The translations under genes and the position numbers were made by a program. Of a stretch of 64,000 bases of DNA, positions 18,095-26,518 are shown one piece after another. The stretch spans positions 1,619,001 to 1,683,000 of the forward strand of contig CP129466.1 in NCBI GenBank assembly GCA_030583605.1. Direction: 5' to 3'. The notes beneath the pieces are model-generated. The model saw only the letters and a list, made by a program, of their open reading frames with translations, did not search any database and was not told the DNA's origin. Source of the DNA: Gammaproteobacteria bacterium. Its GTDB lineage: Bacteria; Pseudomonadota; Gammaproteobacteria; Steroidobacterales; GCA-2729495. Positions within the stretch are counted from its first letter, which is position 1. The number at the start of each line of letters is the position of its first letter.

Positions 18095-19405
18095 ATGACC
18101 CCGGTTTTGCCAATTGTCCTCGCTTTCGCACTGACAGCCGCGCTGATCGTCATTATGCGGCCGCTGGCGCTCGTCGTCGGGCTCGTCGATGTCCCCAATG
18201 CCAGGAAGGTGCATCAGGGCCCGATTCCGCTGGTTGGCGGCCTGGCGATCTTCGCCGCGGTCGCGGTCGCATCAGCGATCCCGGCCTGGTCGGGATTATC
18301 GGCAGCAGCACCGGAGATCCTCAGTTTTCTGCTAGCCGGGCTGTTGCTGGTCGCGGTTGGGGTAGTGGACGACTTCCTCGAATTGTCGCCGCGCATCCGG
18401 TTCATGGCGCAGACCGCCGCCGCGCTTGCGATGATTTTCAGCGGCGGCATTCTGCTCTCCGATCTGGGGAGCATGACCGTGTCCGGCGCGGTACTTCATC
18501 TCGGAGTCTTGGCCATTCCGTTTACGATCTTTACTACCATCGGGGTCATCAATGCCCTGAACATGTGCGATGGGCTGGACGGCTTGAGCGGCAGCCAGGC
18601 GCTGATCTCGCTGCTTGGCTTCTGGATCGCCGAAACTGTCTGGGGAGGCGGGGAGAGCGCCGCGCTGCTTGCGGTACTGGGCGGCGGCATCATCGGGTTC
18701 CTGCTGTTCAACCTGCGACTCCCGGGACGGAACAGGGCGTCGATTTTTCTCGGGGATGCCGGCAGCATGTTCCTGGGATTCGCTGTCACCTGGTTCGCAA
18801 TATCACTGTCGCAGGGACCCGACCGCGTAATCAAGCCTGCGGCAGCGCTCTGGTTCGTCATGGTGCCCATCATCGACGCCGTGGCCATGATGTTGCGGCG
18901 CATGGCGCGGGGCCGCTCCCCATTTTCTCCTGACCGCGAGCATCTCCATCATATTTTCCTGCTGGCCGGCTACAGCGTGAATCAGACCGTGGCAATCATG
19001 GCCGCGCTGGGGAGCATTGGCGTCGCAGTCGGCCTCGCCAGCACCTGGTGGGACTGGTCCGATCTCGCGATCGCCGTTGCGTTTCTCGGTGTCGGCATCG
19101 TGTATTTCGTGCTGATCATGCATGCCTGGCGAGTCATGAGGTTCTTCCGCCGGTCGATTTGCCGGCGTCGAAGCACGGTGGCGGATCGGCGTACGCAGGA
19201 GGACCGCCGTAAGATGCACGGCACGGCTTATGCCGGGCCGGAACGTCGTTGTGGCACCGATCGTCGGCAGGGTTTGCCACGGCGGGCAGCGGATATCACC
19301 CGGTGCCGCGTGCCTGGGCGCGCCCCGGAGCCTGGCGCGTCCCAGTCGCCCGCTCATGCGTCGGCGGGGCCCGGCGCGACGAGATCGCGGCGGCGTTCGG
19401 CCTAG
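18095..19405 (+). CDS. WecA/MraY-family undecaprenyl-phosphate sugar-1-phosphate transferase
   Basis: Transfers a HexNAc-1-phosphate (probably GlcNAc) to undecaprenyl phosphate on the cytoplasmic face. The 436-residue protein has about eleven membrane segments and all polyprenyl-phosphate HexNAc-1-P transferase motifs: DVPNARKVHQGPIPLVGG, VGVVDDFLE (D92, D93), NALNMCDGLDGL (D159, D162), FLGDAGSMFLGF (D221) and the HLHH motif (283-286) preceding the last segments. It is a second possible initiating enzyme next to the EpsB-type one. After the membrane core (about residue 345) there is a roughly 90-residue Arg-rich tail with repeated DRR triplets (see findings). It converges on the phosphopantetheinyl transferase gene. 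Confidence 0.9.
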   Translation: MTPVLPIVLAFALTAALIVIMRPLALVVGLVDVPNARKVHQGPIPLVGGLAIFAAVAVASAIPAWSGLSAAAPEILSFLLAGLLLVAVGVVDDFLELSPRIRFMAQTAAALAMIFSGGILLSDLGSMTVSGAVLHLGVLAIPFTIFTTIGVINALNMCDGLDGLSGSQALISLLGFWIAETVWGGGESAALLAVLGGGIIGFLLFNLRLPGRNRASIFLGDAGSMFLGFAVTWFAISLSQGPDRVIKPAAALWFVMVPIIDAVAMMLRRMARGRSPFSPDREHLHHIFLLAGYSVNQTVAIMAALGSIGVAVGLASTWWDWSDLAIAVAFLGVGIVYFVLIMHAWRVMRFFRRSICRRRSTVADRRTQEDRRKMHGTAYAGPERRCGTDRRQGLPRRAADITRCRVPGRAPEPGASQSPAHASAGPGATRSRRRSA

Positions 19406-19424
19406 CCCATCGGGCCTGTCCGAC

Positions 19425-20105
19425 TCAGCGTCGGATGGCAACGCCGGTTGCAATCAAGCCTCCGGTTTCAAGAAACCGGCCGTCCATTCTGGCGGCAGCC
19501 TCGGTGGTGAACCCGCCTCTGTGGGAAGAAACCACAAAACTGCGGCGGTCGGGATCGAGACGCACCGCCAGGTCGTGAAAATCCAGAAAACGGCGTGTCA
19601 CAGGCCAGAGCGCCTTGTAGGCCGCTTCCTTTGCCGAAAACAGGAGCCGAACGCCCAATCCTGGTGAGCCCGAGAGGCCTCGCAAATGGTCCAGTTCCTC
19701 CCGGCGGCAGATGCGTGGCCACAGGTTCTCTTCCAGTTCCAGCGCGGGCTCCAGGTCGAGACCCAGCGCGATGAGTCCGCCGTCGCCGCTCACCGCTGCC
19801 GCCGCCGTTTCGCCGCCATGACTGATGCTCCCGACGATGCCTTCGGGCCAGAGCGGTGCCCGATCCTTGCCGGCAAGGATTGCGGCCGGCGGCACTGCCA
19901 GTCGCAGCAACGCAGCGCGCGCACAGGCGCGGCCATGGCGAAACTCTGCCTGCCGGCCCGGGCTGAACGCTTTGGCGAACTCAGCCTCCGCCGGCCAGAG
20001 CGGATCTGCCGTTGCGCGGGAATGCGACATTACGGTGCACACTCCTGCCGGGAACAGCGCATCAAGCTCGGTCAGAAGTCGTCCGCTACCGGTGTGATGC
20101 GTCAT
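19425..20105 (-). CDS. 4'-phosphopantetheinyl transferase (EntD/Sfp superfamily)
   Basis: Would transfer 4'-phosphopantetheine from CoA to a carrier-protein serine. The 226-residue protein resembles EntD: an N-terminal basic region (RHGRACARAALLRL), PLWPEGIVGSISHGG, the metal-binding acidic pair D117/E119 in ALGLDLEP, and FSAKEAAYKAL (K159, E160, K164). Its carrier protein is unknown; no acyl carrier, NRPS or PKS gene lies in the window. ATG 20105 gives the EntD-like length. The frame stays open to 20297, but that would overlap the gltX start. It is divergent from gltX and convergent with the WecA-like gene. Confidence 0.88.
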   Translation of the reverse strand: MTHHTGSGRLLTELDALFPAGVCTVMSHSRATADPLWPAEAEFAKAFSPGRQAEFRHGRACARAALLRLAVPPAAILAGKDRAPLWPEGIVGSISHGGETAAAAVSGDGGLIALGLDLEPALELEENLWPRICRREELDHLRGLSGSPGLGVRLLFSAKEAAYKALWPVTRRFLDFHDLAVRLDPDRRSFVVSSHRGGFTTEAAARMDGRFLETGGLIATGVAIRR

Positions 20106-20249
20106 ACAGGTGGAAAGTCTGACAAGGGTGGGTCGCTCTGCCAATCGGAAATGCAACCACGGGCGCTGAGCCGGCGCTGCGCAGCGTTGCCGCTCATGGG
20201 CCCACGGTACAATCTGCACCCCGATTCCTGAAAAAGAAGCATCGCTGTC

Positions 20250-21656
20250 ATGACCGTAAGGACACGTTTTGCGCCGAGCCCGAGCGGCTACCTGCACATT
20301 GGCGGGGTACGAACCGCGTTGTTTTCATGGCTCTTTGCGCGTCACCATCACGGTTGCTTCCTTTTGAGGATCGAGGATACCGATCGCGAGCGCTCGACTG
20401 AGGAATCGATCAACGCGATCATCGAGGGCCTCGCATGGGTCGGGATCGACTACGACGAAGGTCCTTTTCGGCAGACCGATCGCCTGCAGCGCTACCAGCA
20501 GGTCGCCGAGTCGATGCTGGAAGCGGGCAGCGCCTATCGCTGCTATTGCTCGCGCGAGGAACTCGACGCCATGCGGGCAGGTCAGCTCGCGCGCGGCGAG
20601 ACGCCGCGTTACGACGGGCGCTGCCGCAGCCGGCGCGACGCGCCGCCGGGTATCCGTCCGGTGATCCGGCTCCGTAATCCCGACGAGGGCATCGTGACAG
20701 TGGAGGATCTCGTCCGGGGCGAGGTGGCGTTCGACAACCGCACGCTCGACGACCTCATCCTGCTTCGCTCCGACGGCATTCCGACTTTTCATTTTGGCGT
20801 GGTGGTCGATGACGCCGACATGGGCATCACCCACGTCATTCGCGGTGACGATCATTTAACCAACACGCCGCGGCACATCAATATTCTGCGCGCTCTCGGC
20901 CAGCCTGTTCCGGCCTATGCGCATCTGCCGATGATCCTCGGGCCTGATGGTGCAAGGCTCTCCAAGCGCCATGGTGCAGAAAACGTGCTGGAGTACCGCG
21001 AGCAGGGTTATCTGCCCGAGGCCATGTTGAATTACCTGGTCCGCCTCGGCTGGGCGCACGGCGATCAGGAAATTTTCAGCCGGGAAGAGATGATTCGACT
21101 CTTCGACCTCAGTTCGATCAATGCAGCGGCCTCGCGCTTTGATCCGGCGAAACTTGCCTGGCTCAATCAGCAATACATCATGACCGCCGACGAGACGCGC
21201 CTCGTGCAACTGTTGCAGGCGCACATGGAGCGGCGGAGGGTGGATTGGCGCGGGGGAGCGTCACTCGAGAGGGTGGTTGCGGCCTACCGGGAACGGGCGG
21301 TGACGCTGGAGGATATCGTCGTTGCCAGCGCCTACGCGTTCGGTGACCTCCAGCAGATTGATGACAAGGCGGCCCGTAAGCACCTCGTGGCCGCCGCCGC
21401 CGAGCCCCTGGCAAAAGTGCGCGCCGGTCTGCAGCAACTGAGCGACTGGCGCCGTGAGCACCTGCACGCTGTGGTCGCGGCGGTGGCCGAGGAGACCGGG
21501 TTGGGATTCGGGAAGATCGGGCAACCCTTGCGCGTTGCGATTACCGGCGAGACCGTTTCGCCACCGATTGACGTTACCCTGGAACTGGTTGGGCGGGCAC
21601 GGGTTCTTGCACGCCTCGATGCGGCCATTGCACGTTGTCTGTCCCACGATCGGTGA
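20250..21656 (+). CDS. gltX: Glutamyl-tRNA synthetase
   Basis: Charges tRNA-Glu. The 468-residue class I synthetase starts MTVRTRFAPSPSGYLHIGG (HIGH-type motif at 16-19), has RIEDTDRERSTEESI, VIRGDDHLTNTPRHI and the KMSKS equivalent RLSKRHGA (R236-K239), then the C-terminal anticodon-binding region. A tRNA-Glu gene lies 192 bases beyond its stop, behind tRNA-Ala, so enzyme and substrate are encoded together. The CYCSREELDAMR segment keeps two Cys of the zinc region found in E. coli GltX. Length is standard. Confidence 0.96.
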   Translation: MTVRTRFAPSPSGYLHIGGVRTALFSWLFARHHHGCFLLRIEDTDRERSTEESINAIIEGLAWVGIDYDEGPFRQTDRLQRYQQVAESMLEAGSAYRCYCSREELDAMRAGQLARGETPRYDGRCRSRRDAPPGIRPVIRLRNPDEGIVTVEDLVRGEVAFDNRTLDDLILLRSDGIPTFHFGVVVDDADMGITHVIRGDDHLTNTPRHINILRALGQPVPAYAHLPMILGPDGARLSKRHGAENVLEYREQGYLPEAMLNYLVRLGWAHGDQEIFSREEMIRLFDLSSINAAASRFDPAKLAWLNQQYIMTADETRLVQLLQAHMERRRVDWRGGASLERVVAAYRERAVTLEDIVVASAYAFGDLQQIDDKAARKHLVAAAAEPLAKVRAGLQQLSDWRREHLHAVVAAVAEETGLGFGKIGQPLRVAITGETVSPPIDVTLELVGRARVLARLDAAIARCLSHDR

Positions 21657-21704
21657 ACACGGCTCGCTTGATTTCGCGCGGACGTGAAGCAGTGTGTCGA
21701 TTTC

Positions 21705-21733
21705 TTGACAGTCCGGAGGCGCGTGCGTAAAGT
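21705..21733 (+). promoter_or_regulatory. Promoter of the tRNA-Ala/tRNA-Glu unit
   Basis: Consensus -35 TTGACA at 21705-21710, a 17-base spacer, and -10 TAAAGT at 21728-21733, followed by a GC-rich stretch (CCGCCCCC) just before the tRNA. A GC-rich discriminator is typical of stringently controlled stable-RNA promoters. Confidence 0.75.
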
Positions 21734-21745
21734 CCGCCCCCGCGT

Positions 21746-21821
<76 letters not shown>

Positions 21822-21848
21822 GTCGCTCCTGCTGCCGGTCGCCGTCTC

Positions 21849-21924
21849 GTCCCCATCGTCTAGAGGCCTAGGACATCGCCCTTTCACGGCGGTAACCGGG
21901 GTTCGAATCCCCGTGGGGACGCCA
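21849..21924 (+). tRNA. tRNA-Glu (anticodon TTC)
   Basis: A 76-base cloverleaf with encoded CCA. Acceptor GTCCCCA pairs with TGGGGAC, the anticodon stem TCGCC/GGCGG encloses CTTTCAC (anticodon TTC), and the T arm is CGGGG-TTCGAAT-CCCCG. It lies 27 bases after tRNA-Ala and is probably co-transcribed with it. Confidence 0.97.
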
Positions 21925-22131
21925 ATTCCTTCGCCGGCCGAGTCATTGCGTGTTCCGGTCGAGCACGTGCTTTCTGCAGCCGTGCGCTGGCGACAGCCGC
22001 GGCAGCATCATGCGGGGATGTCCTCCCCCGTCGCAGCAGGCAATCTGCGTTGCCGTCAGCATAAGTGTTAACCGCAATTGTCCGGCTTACCGTGGCAGGA
22101 AATCCTCGCGCGGTCCGGCAGGGAGGTCGCC

Positions 22132-22899
22132 ATGGTATTTTCTCGAGCGGAGATCGAGCTGTTCCAGCAGCGTGGATTTCTCGTCAAGCCCGCTTTTTTC
22201 CCGACGGATACCGTTCGCCGGGTCGGCTTGTGGCTGGAGGAGATGTCCCGGACGACTGAGCCACGAGGATCCGAGGCTCGTTACTACGAGAAGAGTCCGG
22301 TCAGCGGGCGCAACCTGCTGGTGCGAATGGAGCACTTCCTCGGACCGGATTATCCCGGGATTACCGAGCTGTTGATGACGCCGGCTACCTTGGCAGCTGC
22401 GAGCGAACTGCTCGGCGAGCCTGCATATCTTTTCAAGGAGAAGGTTAATTTCAAGTTGCCCGGCTGCCGGGCCGACAAGCTGCACCAGGACCAGTCGGCC
22501 GGCTGGAACGCCTACTGTGATTTTTTTCTCACCATGGCCATCGCGGTGGATGACAACCGCCGTGACAACGCCGCCCTGACATTTCTGCAGTCCGGCAACT
22601 ACCAGCGCAGCCTGATGGCTCCCGAGTGGAAGCCACTGACCGAGAGTGATCCGCCCTACAGCCCGCCGGAGGAGTACTGCCTGATCGAAGCGAATGCGGG
22701 TGACGCCATCTTCTTCGATTCCTACGTGCCGCATGGTTCACCGCCGAACACCAGTCAACGAGCGCGGCGCAATATCTACATCACCTTCAATCGCCGCTCG
22801 GCCGGCGACCTGCGGCACCGGTATTACCAGGACAAGTGGGCCAGCTATCCGCCTAACCGGCCTGCTGATGCCCGTTCCGACAGCGCCTATCGCGTCTGA
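22132..22899 (+). CDS. Phytanoyl-CoA dioxygenase (PhyH) family Fe(II)/2-oxoglutarate oxygenase
   Basis: A 255-residue protein with the PhyH fold. The iron ligands are visible as H118 and D120 (KLHQDQSAGW) and H201 (YVPHGSPPN), and the 2-oxoglutarate-binding Arg is in SQRARRNIYITF, so it should be catalytically competent. Related enzymes hydroxylate small molecules such as ectoine, phosphonates or lipids; the substrate here is not predictable. ATG 22132 has a strong ribosome site (GGGAGG, 22121-22126). The frame extends to 22078 without a better start. It lies between the tRNA pair and prsK, and no partner gene points to a pathway. Confidence 0.82.
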   Translation: MVFSRAEIELFQQRGFLVKPAFFPTDTVRRVGLWLEEMSRTTEPRGSEARYYEKSPVSGRNLLVRMEHFLGPDYPGITELLMTPATLAAASELLGEPAYLFKEKVNFKLPGCRADKLHQDQSAGWNAYCDFFLTMAIAVDDNRRDNAALTFLQSGNYQRSLMAPEWKPLTESDPPYSPPEEYCLIEANAGDAIFFDSYVPHGSPPNTSQRARRNIYITFNRRSAGDLRHRYYQDKWASYPPNRPADARSDSAYRV

Positions 22900-23037
22900 C
22901 GGCATTGCGCCCGGACTGGCCGCTGGCGGTTCAGGCGGTGCGCCGGCGCTTGGGGCGACCACTGAAACCCTTTATGATCTGAAGGGTTGTTGCGTCATGG
23001 TGCGCGGGTTCGCCTGTTCAGGGCGAACGAGGGACAG

Positions 23038-25119
23038 GTGTCGTTCTCGCTCCTGAGTCCGTGGTCTTGGTATCTGCTTGCAGCCGCCGGGCATGCTGTG
23101 CTGGCGTGCTATGCCCTCATCGCCGGAGGTCGCGGACTGTTGCGCAGCCAGATACTGCTGGTTGCTGCCGGGGGCATTCTTTGGGGCGGCCTCCTTGCCG
23201 GAGCGGATGGCTCATATTCCGCGCCGACCACGCCGCCCGGGTTCGCCCTGGACCTGTCGTACACGGCGACCTGGTACCTGTTATTGCACCGCATGCTGCG
23301 AGGGCCGTATCGACAGTCGATGCCGGAGCTGGTGCGTCGCTGCCTGATGGTCTTCTGGTCGGTGGCCGTGGCGATGGGGCTCGTGGTCGGTTGGCTGTGG
23401 CTCGATCGCGGGCCCACGCCCTGGTTCTCCGCCGCTCTCGATGGCATCGGGCTGGCGGCCGCGTTGTCGTGCCTGTCCCTTGCCGCGCAACTCGGTCGGG
23501 ATGCGCCTATCGAGGGGCGTCGCGGTCTGAAGGCGCTGGTGGCTGCGGCTGCGTTGGCCGCAGGGGGGCAGGCGCTGGTGATGTCGGTCGGTTTGCTGAG
23601 TGGTTTTGCTCCGCCGGCGGTGCTTGCCGGCCGCGCCATGCTCACGCTGGGCGCGGTGGCGTCACTGGGGTACGCAGTACGACTCAAGCCACAGTGGTCT
23701 CTGGCGATCTTCGTCTCTCCGCAGGCACGCTCGTACCTGCCGCGGCTCATGGCGATGGCCGTCGTTCTGCTGGTGCTGGTTGCGGCGGTTCCGCTCTGCC
23801 GGGCGCTGCCCGCGGATAGCATCTATCCGGCGGCCGTGCTGGTCATTGGCCTGACCGGATCGCCCGTCGCGGCGCTCTTGTTCTCCGAGCGGCTGAGCGC
23901 TCGGGTTCGCGTGTTCCTGAGCAAACGGTTCCTGCCGTTTCGTTACGATTATCGTGAGGAATGGCTACGCCTCATCGATACCCTGTCGTCGCCCGATCAG
24001 CGCCTGCCGTTGCCCGAGCGCTCGATCAAGGCGGTGGCGCAGATTGTTTCGAGTCCTGCCGGTCTTCTGTGGATGCGCAGCGAGCCTGAAGGGCCGCTGG
24101 CCTGCGTGGCCGGATGGAATACGAAAATGTGGTCGGACGCACGGGTCCCCGCCGACGATCCGGTCATCGCCTTCATGTTCGAGCGTCAGTGGATTCTCGA
24201 TACGGCGGAACTGGCACGGAATCCGGATTTGTATGACAGATTGCCCCGCCCCCCCTGGCTGGAGCAGTTTCCCGACGCCCTGCTGCTGGTTCCGCTGATC
24301 AGCAACGAAGCGTTGATCGGGTTCATGTTGCTCATGCAGTCGAGTTCGGCATTTCGCCTTACCTTCGAGGAGATCGATCTGCTGCGAACCTCCGGTCGAC
24401 AGGTGGCGGCGCATCTGGCGCAGTACGATGCGGACCAGCGGCTCGGGGAGATCAAGCAGTTTGAGGCGTTCAACAGGCTTACGGCCTTTCTCATGCATGA
24501 CCTGAAAAACCTGATTGCACAACAGTCGCTCGTGGTACGAAACGCCGCCCGTCACAAGGGCAATCCCGCATTTTTCGAGGATGCGATCGCCACGATCGAT
24601 AATTCCGTTGCGCGCATGAGTCGCCTGCTGCAGCAACTCCAGAGCGGCGAAACAAGCGGCAAGTGCGGCCGTGTACGATTGTCAGCGACACTCCATGACG
24701 CGGTGGAGCGTTGCCGTGGTGGGGCTCCGGAGCCGAAACTGCACGACGTCGATGAAGAGATGTGTGCGAATATCGACCGGGATCGCTTCGCGATGGTAAT
24801 GACTCATTTGATTCGCAATGCCCAGGAGGCCACCGGGAGCGATGGTAAGGTGGAGGTTCGGGCGGGCCGTGACGATCGTGGTGCGGTGATCACCATCGAG
24901 GACGATGGCTGCGGAATGGATCCGGACTTCGTTCGCACCAGGCTCTTCCGGCCTTTCGACACGACCAAGGGCAGCAAGGGCATGGGTATCGGGGCCTATC
25001 AGGCGCGCACTTTCGTGGTGGATTCGGGTGGCACCCTGGAGGTTTCCTCCAAACCCGGCCAGGGCACGCGCATTACCATTCGCCTGCCTCTGGCGGAAGC
25101 TGCCGAGGCGACTGCATGA
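23038..25119 (+). CDS. prsK: PrsK-type sensor histidine kinase of exosortase systems
   Basis: A 693-residue membrane histidine kinase matching PrsK (PEP-CTERM system). Residues 1-290 contain about eight or nine hydrophobic membrane helices. A GAF-like sensory region follows (about 340-460, with DALLLVPLISNEALIGFMLL). Then come the H-box FLMHDLKNLIAQQS (H487, in the unusual HDLKN context) and an HATPase domain with HLIRNAQEAT, DDGCGMDPDFV and KGSKGMGIGAY. GTG 23038 is chosen because GAGGGA lies just upstream and the first residues enter a membrane helix; the frame is open to 22987. It is followed by prsR after 19 bases. The pair is known to act on sigma-54-dependent promoters of exosortase loci. 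Confidence 0.88.
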   Translation: MSFSLLSPWSWYLLAAAGHAVLACYALIAGGRGLLRSQILLVAAGGILWGGLLAGADGSYSAPTTPPGFALDLSYTATWYLLLHRMLRGPYRQSMPELVRRCLMVFWSVAVAMGLVVGWLWLDRGPTPWFSAALDGIGLAAALSCLSLAAQLGRDAPIEGRRGLKALVAAAALAAGGQALVMSVGLLSGFAPPAVLAGRAMLTLGAVASLGYAVRLKPQWSLAIFVSPQARSYLPRLMAMAVVLLVLVAAVPLCRALPADSIYPAAVLVIGLTGSPVAALLFSERLSARVRVFLSKRFLPFRYDYREEWLRLIDTLSSPDQRLPLPERSIKAVAQIVSSPAGLLWMRSEPEGPLACVAGWNTKMWSDARVPADDPVIAFMFERQWILDTAELARNPDLYDRLPRPPWLEQFPDALLLVPLISNEALIGFMLLMQSSSAFRLTFEEIDLLRTSGRQVAAHLAQYDADQRLGEIKQFEAFNRLTAFLMHDLKNLIAQQSLVVRNAARHKGNPAFFEDAIATIDNSVARMSRLLQQLQSGETSGKCGRVRLSATLHDAVERCRGGAPEPKLHDVDEEMCANIDRDRFAMVMTHLIRNAQEATGSDGKVEVRAGRDDRGAVITIEDDGCGMDPDFVRTRLFRPFDTTKGSKGMGIGAYQARTFVVDSGGTLEVSSKPGQGTRITIRLPLAEAAEATA

Positions 25120-25138
25120 GACATTCGGGGAGCGCAGC

Positions 25139-26506
25139 GTGACCGAGCAACGCCGACGCCTGCTGGTCGTCGAAGACGACAAGGGTCTCCAGAGCCAGCT
25201 TCGCTGGTGCTTCGAGGACTACGAGGTTCTCGTTGCCGAGGATCGCAATTCCGCCCTGGCTGCCTTGCGTCGGCATGAGCCGTCGGTCGTCCTGCAGGAT
25301 CTCGGCCTGCCACCCGATGCCGAGGGCGTATCGGAGGGGTTCGCAACACTCGAGCAGATCATCGGGCTCGCACCCGGCATCAAGGTGATCGTGGTTACGG
25401 GACACGGCGACCAGGCGAACGCCGTCAAGGCGGTGGGTCTCGGCGCTTATGACTTCTACCAGAAGCCCGTGGATACCGACGTGCTGCAGCTCATCGTGAA
25501 CCGCGCGTACCAGATCTACGAACTCGAGCAGGAGAATCAGCGGTTGCTGCGCGAGAAGAGCGCGTCTCCGCTCGACGGAATCGTCGCAGCCAGCGAGAAG
25601 ATGCTGCAGGTATGTCGCATCATCGAGAAGGTGGCGCCGACCAACGCGACGACGTTGCTGCTGGGCGAAAGCGGTACCGGCAAGGAATTGCTGGCTCGCG
25701 CAATCCATACGCTGAGTCCGCGGTCGGGCAAGGCCTTCGTGGCGATCAATTGTGCCGCCATACCGGAGACGTTGCTCGAGAGTGAGTTGTTTGGCTACGA
25801 GAAGGGCGCATTCACCGGGGCGGTGAAGCAAACCCCGGGCAAGATCGAGACGGCTGATGGCGGCACGCTGTTTCTGGATGAGATCGGGGACATGCCCTTG
25901 CCGTTACAGGCGAAGCTGCTGCGCTTTCTCCAGGAAAGGGTCGTCGAGCGCATTGGCGGGCGCGAGGAGGTGCCGGTCGATGTCCGCGTGGTTTGTGCCA
26001 CCAACCAGGATCTCGACGCCGGGATTCGCGATGGCCAGTTTCGCCAGGATCTCTTTTACCGCATCAGCGAGATCACCATCCGGATTCCGCCGCTGAGGGA
26101 GCGCGATGGGGGCCGGCTGGTGCTTGCGCGGGTGTTACTGGAAAAAGCAACCGCGCAACATGCACGACGTATTGCGGGCTTCAGCCCGGACGCGCAGAAC
26201 GCGATCGAGAATTATCGCTGGCCCGGCAACGTCCGTGAACTGGAGAACAAGATCCGGGCAGCCGTCATCATGGCGGAGGGAAAACAGGTCACGGCGGCGG
26301 ATCTGGGCCTCGCTGATACCGATGCCACACCGCCCGTGCTCAATCTGCGCGAGGTGCGCCGTGAAGCGGAAACGCGCGCCATTCGCCGGGCACTTGCTGC
26401 AGCCGGAGATAATGTTTCGCAGGCAGCCAAGGTGCTCGGTGTGACGCGGCCGACGCTCTACGACCTGATGCAGAAATACGATATTCAGTCGCGTGATCCG
26501 GGCTGA
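25139..26506 (+). CDS. prsR: PrsR-type sigma-54-dependent response regulator
   Basis: A 455-residue NtrC-like activator, partner of PrsK. The receiver domain (1-125) has VVEDD and the phosphoacceptor D54 in VVLQDLGLPPD. The AAA domain has Walker A GESGTGKE (176-183), the sigma-54 contact loop GAFTGA (223-228), LFLDEIGDMPL and the Arg finger region FRQDLFYRI. A Fis-type helix-turn-helix closes the protein (NVSQAAKVLGVTRPTLYDLM). GTG 25139 is preceded by GGGGAG at a good distance and gives the family N-terminus. It should activate sigma-54 promoters of polysaccharide or PEP-CTERM genes; I found no good sigma-54 site in the intergenic regions of this window. Confidence 0.92.
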   Translation: MTEQRRRLLVVEDDKGLQSQLRWCFEDYEVLVAEDRNSALAALRRHEPSVVLQDLGLPPDAEGVSEGFATLEQIIGLAPGIKVIVVTGHGDQANAVKAVGLGAYDFYQKPVDTDVLQLIVNRAYQIYELEQENQRLLREKSASPLDGIVAASEKMLQVCRIIEKVAPTNATTLLLGESGTGKELLARAIHTLSPRSGKAFVAINCAAIPETLLESELFGYEKGAFTGAVKQTPGKIETADGGTLFLDEIGDMPLPLQAKLLRFLQERVVERIGGREEVPVDVRVVCATNQDLDAGIRDGQFRQDLFYRISEITIRIPPLRERDGGRLVLARVLLEKATAQHARRIAGFSPDAQNAIENYRWPGNVRELENKIRAAVIMAEGKQVTAADLGLADTDATPPVLNLREVRREAETRAIRRALAAAGDNVSQAAKVLGVTRPTLYDLMQKYDIQSRDPG

Positions 26507-26518
26507 GGCGCGAGGCGG

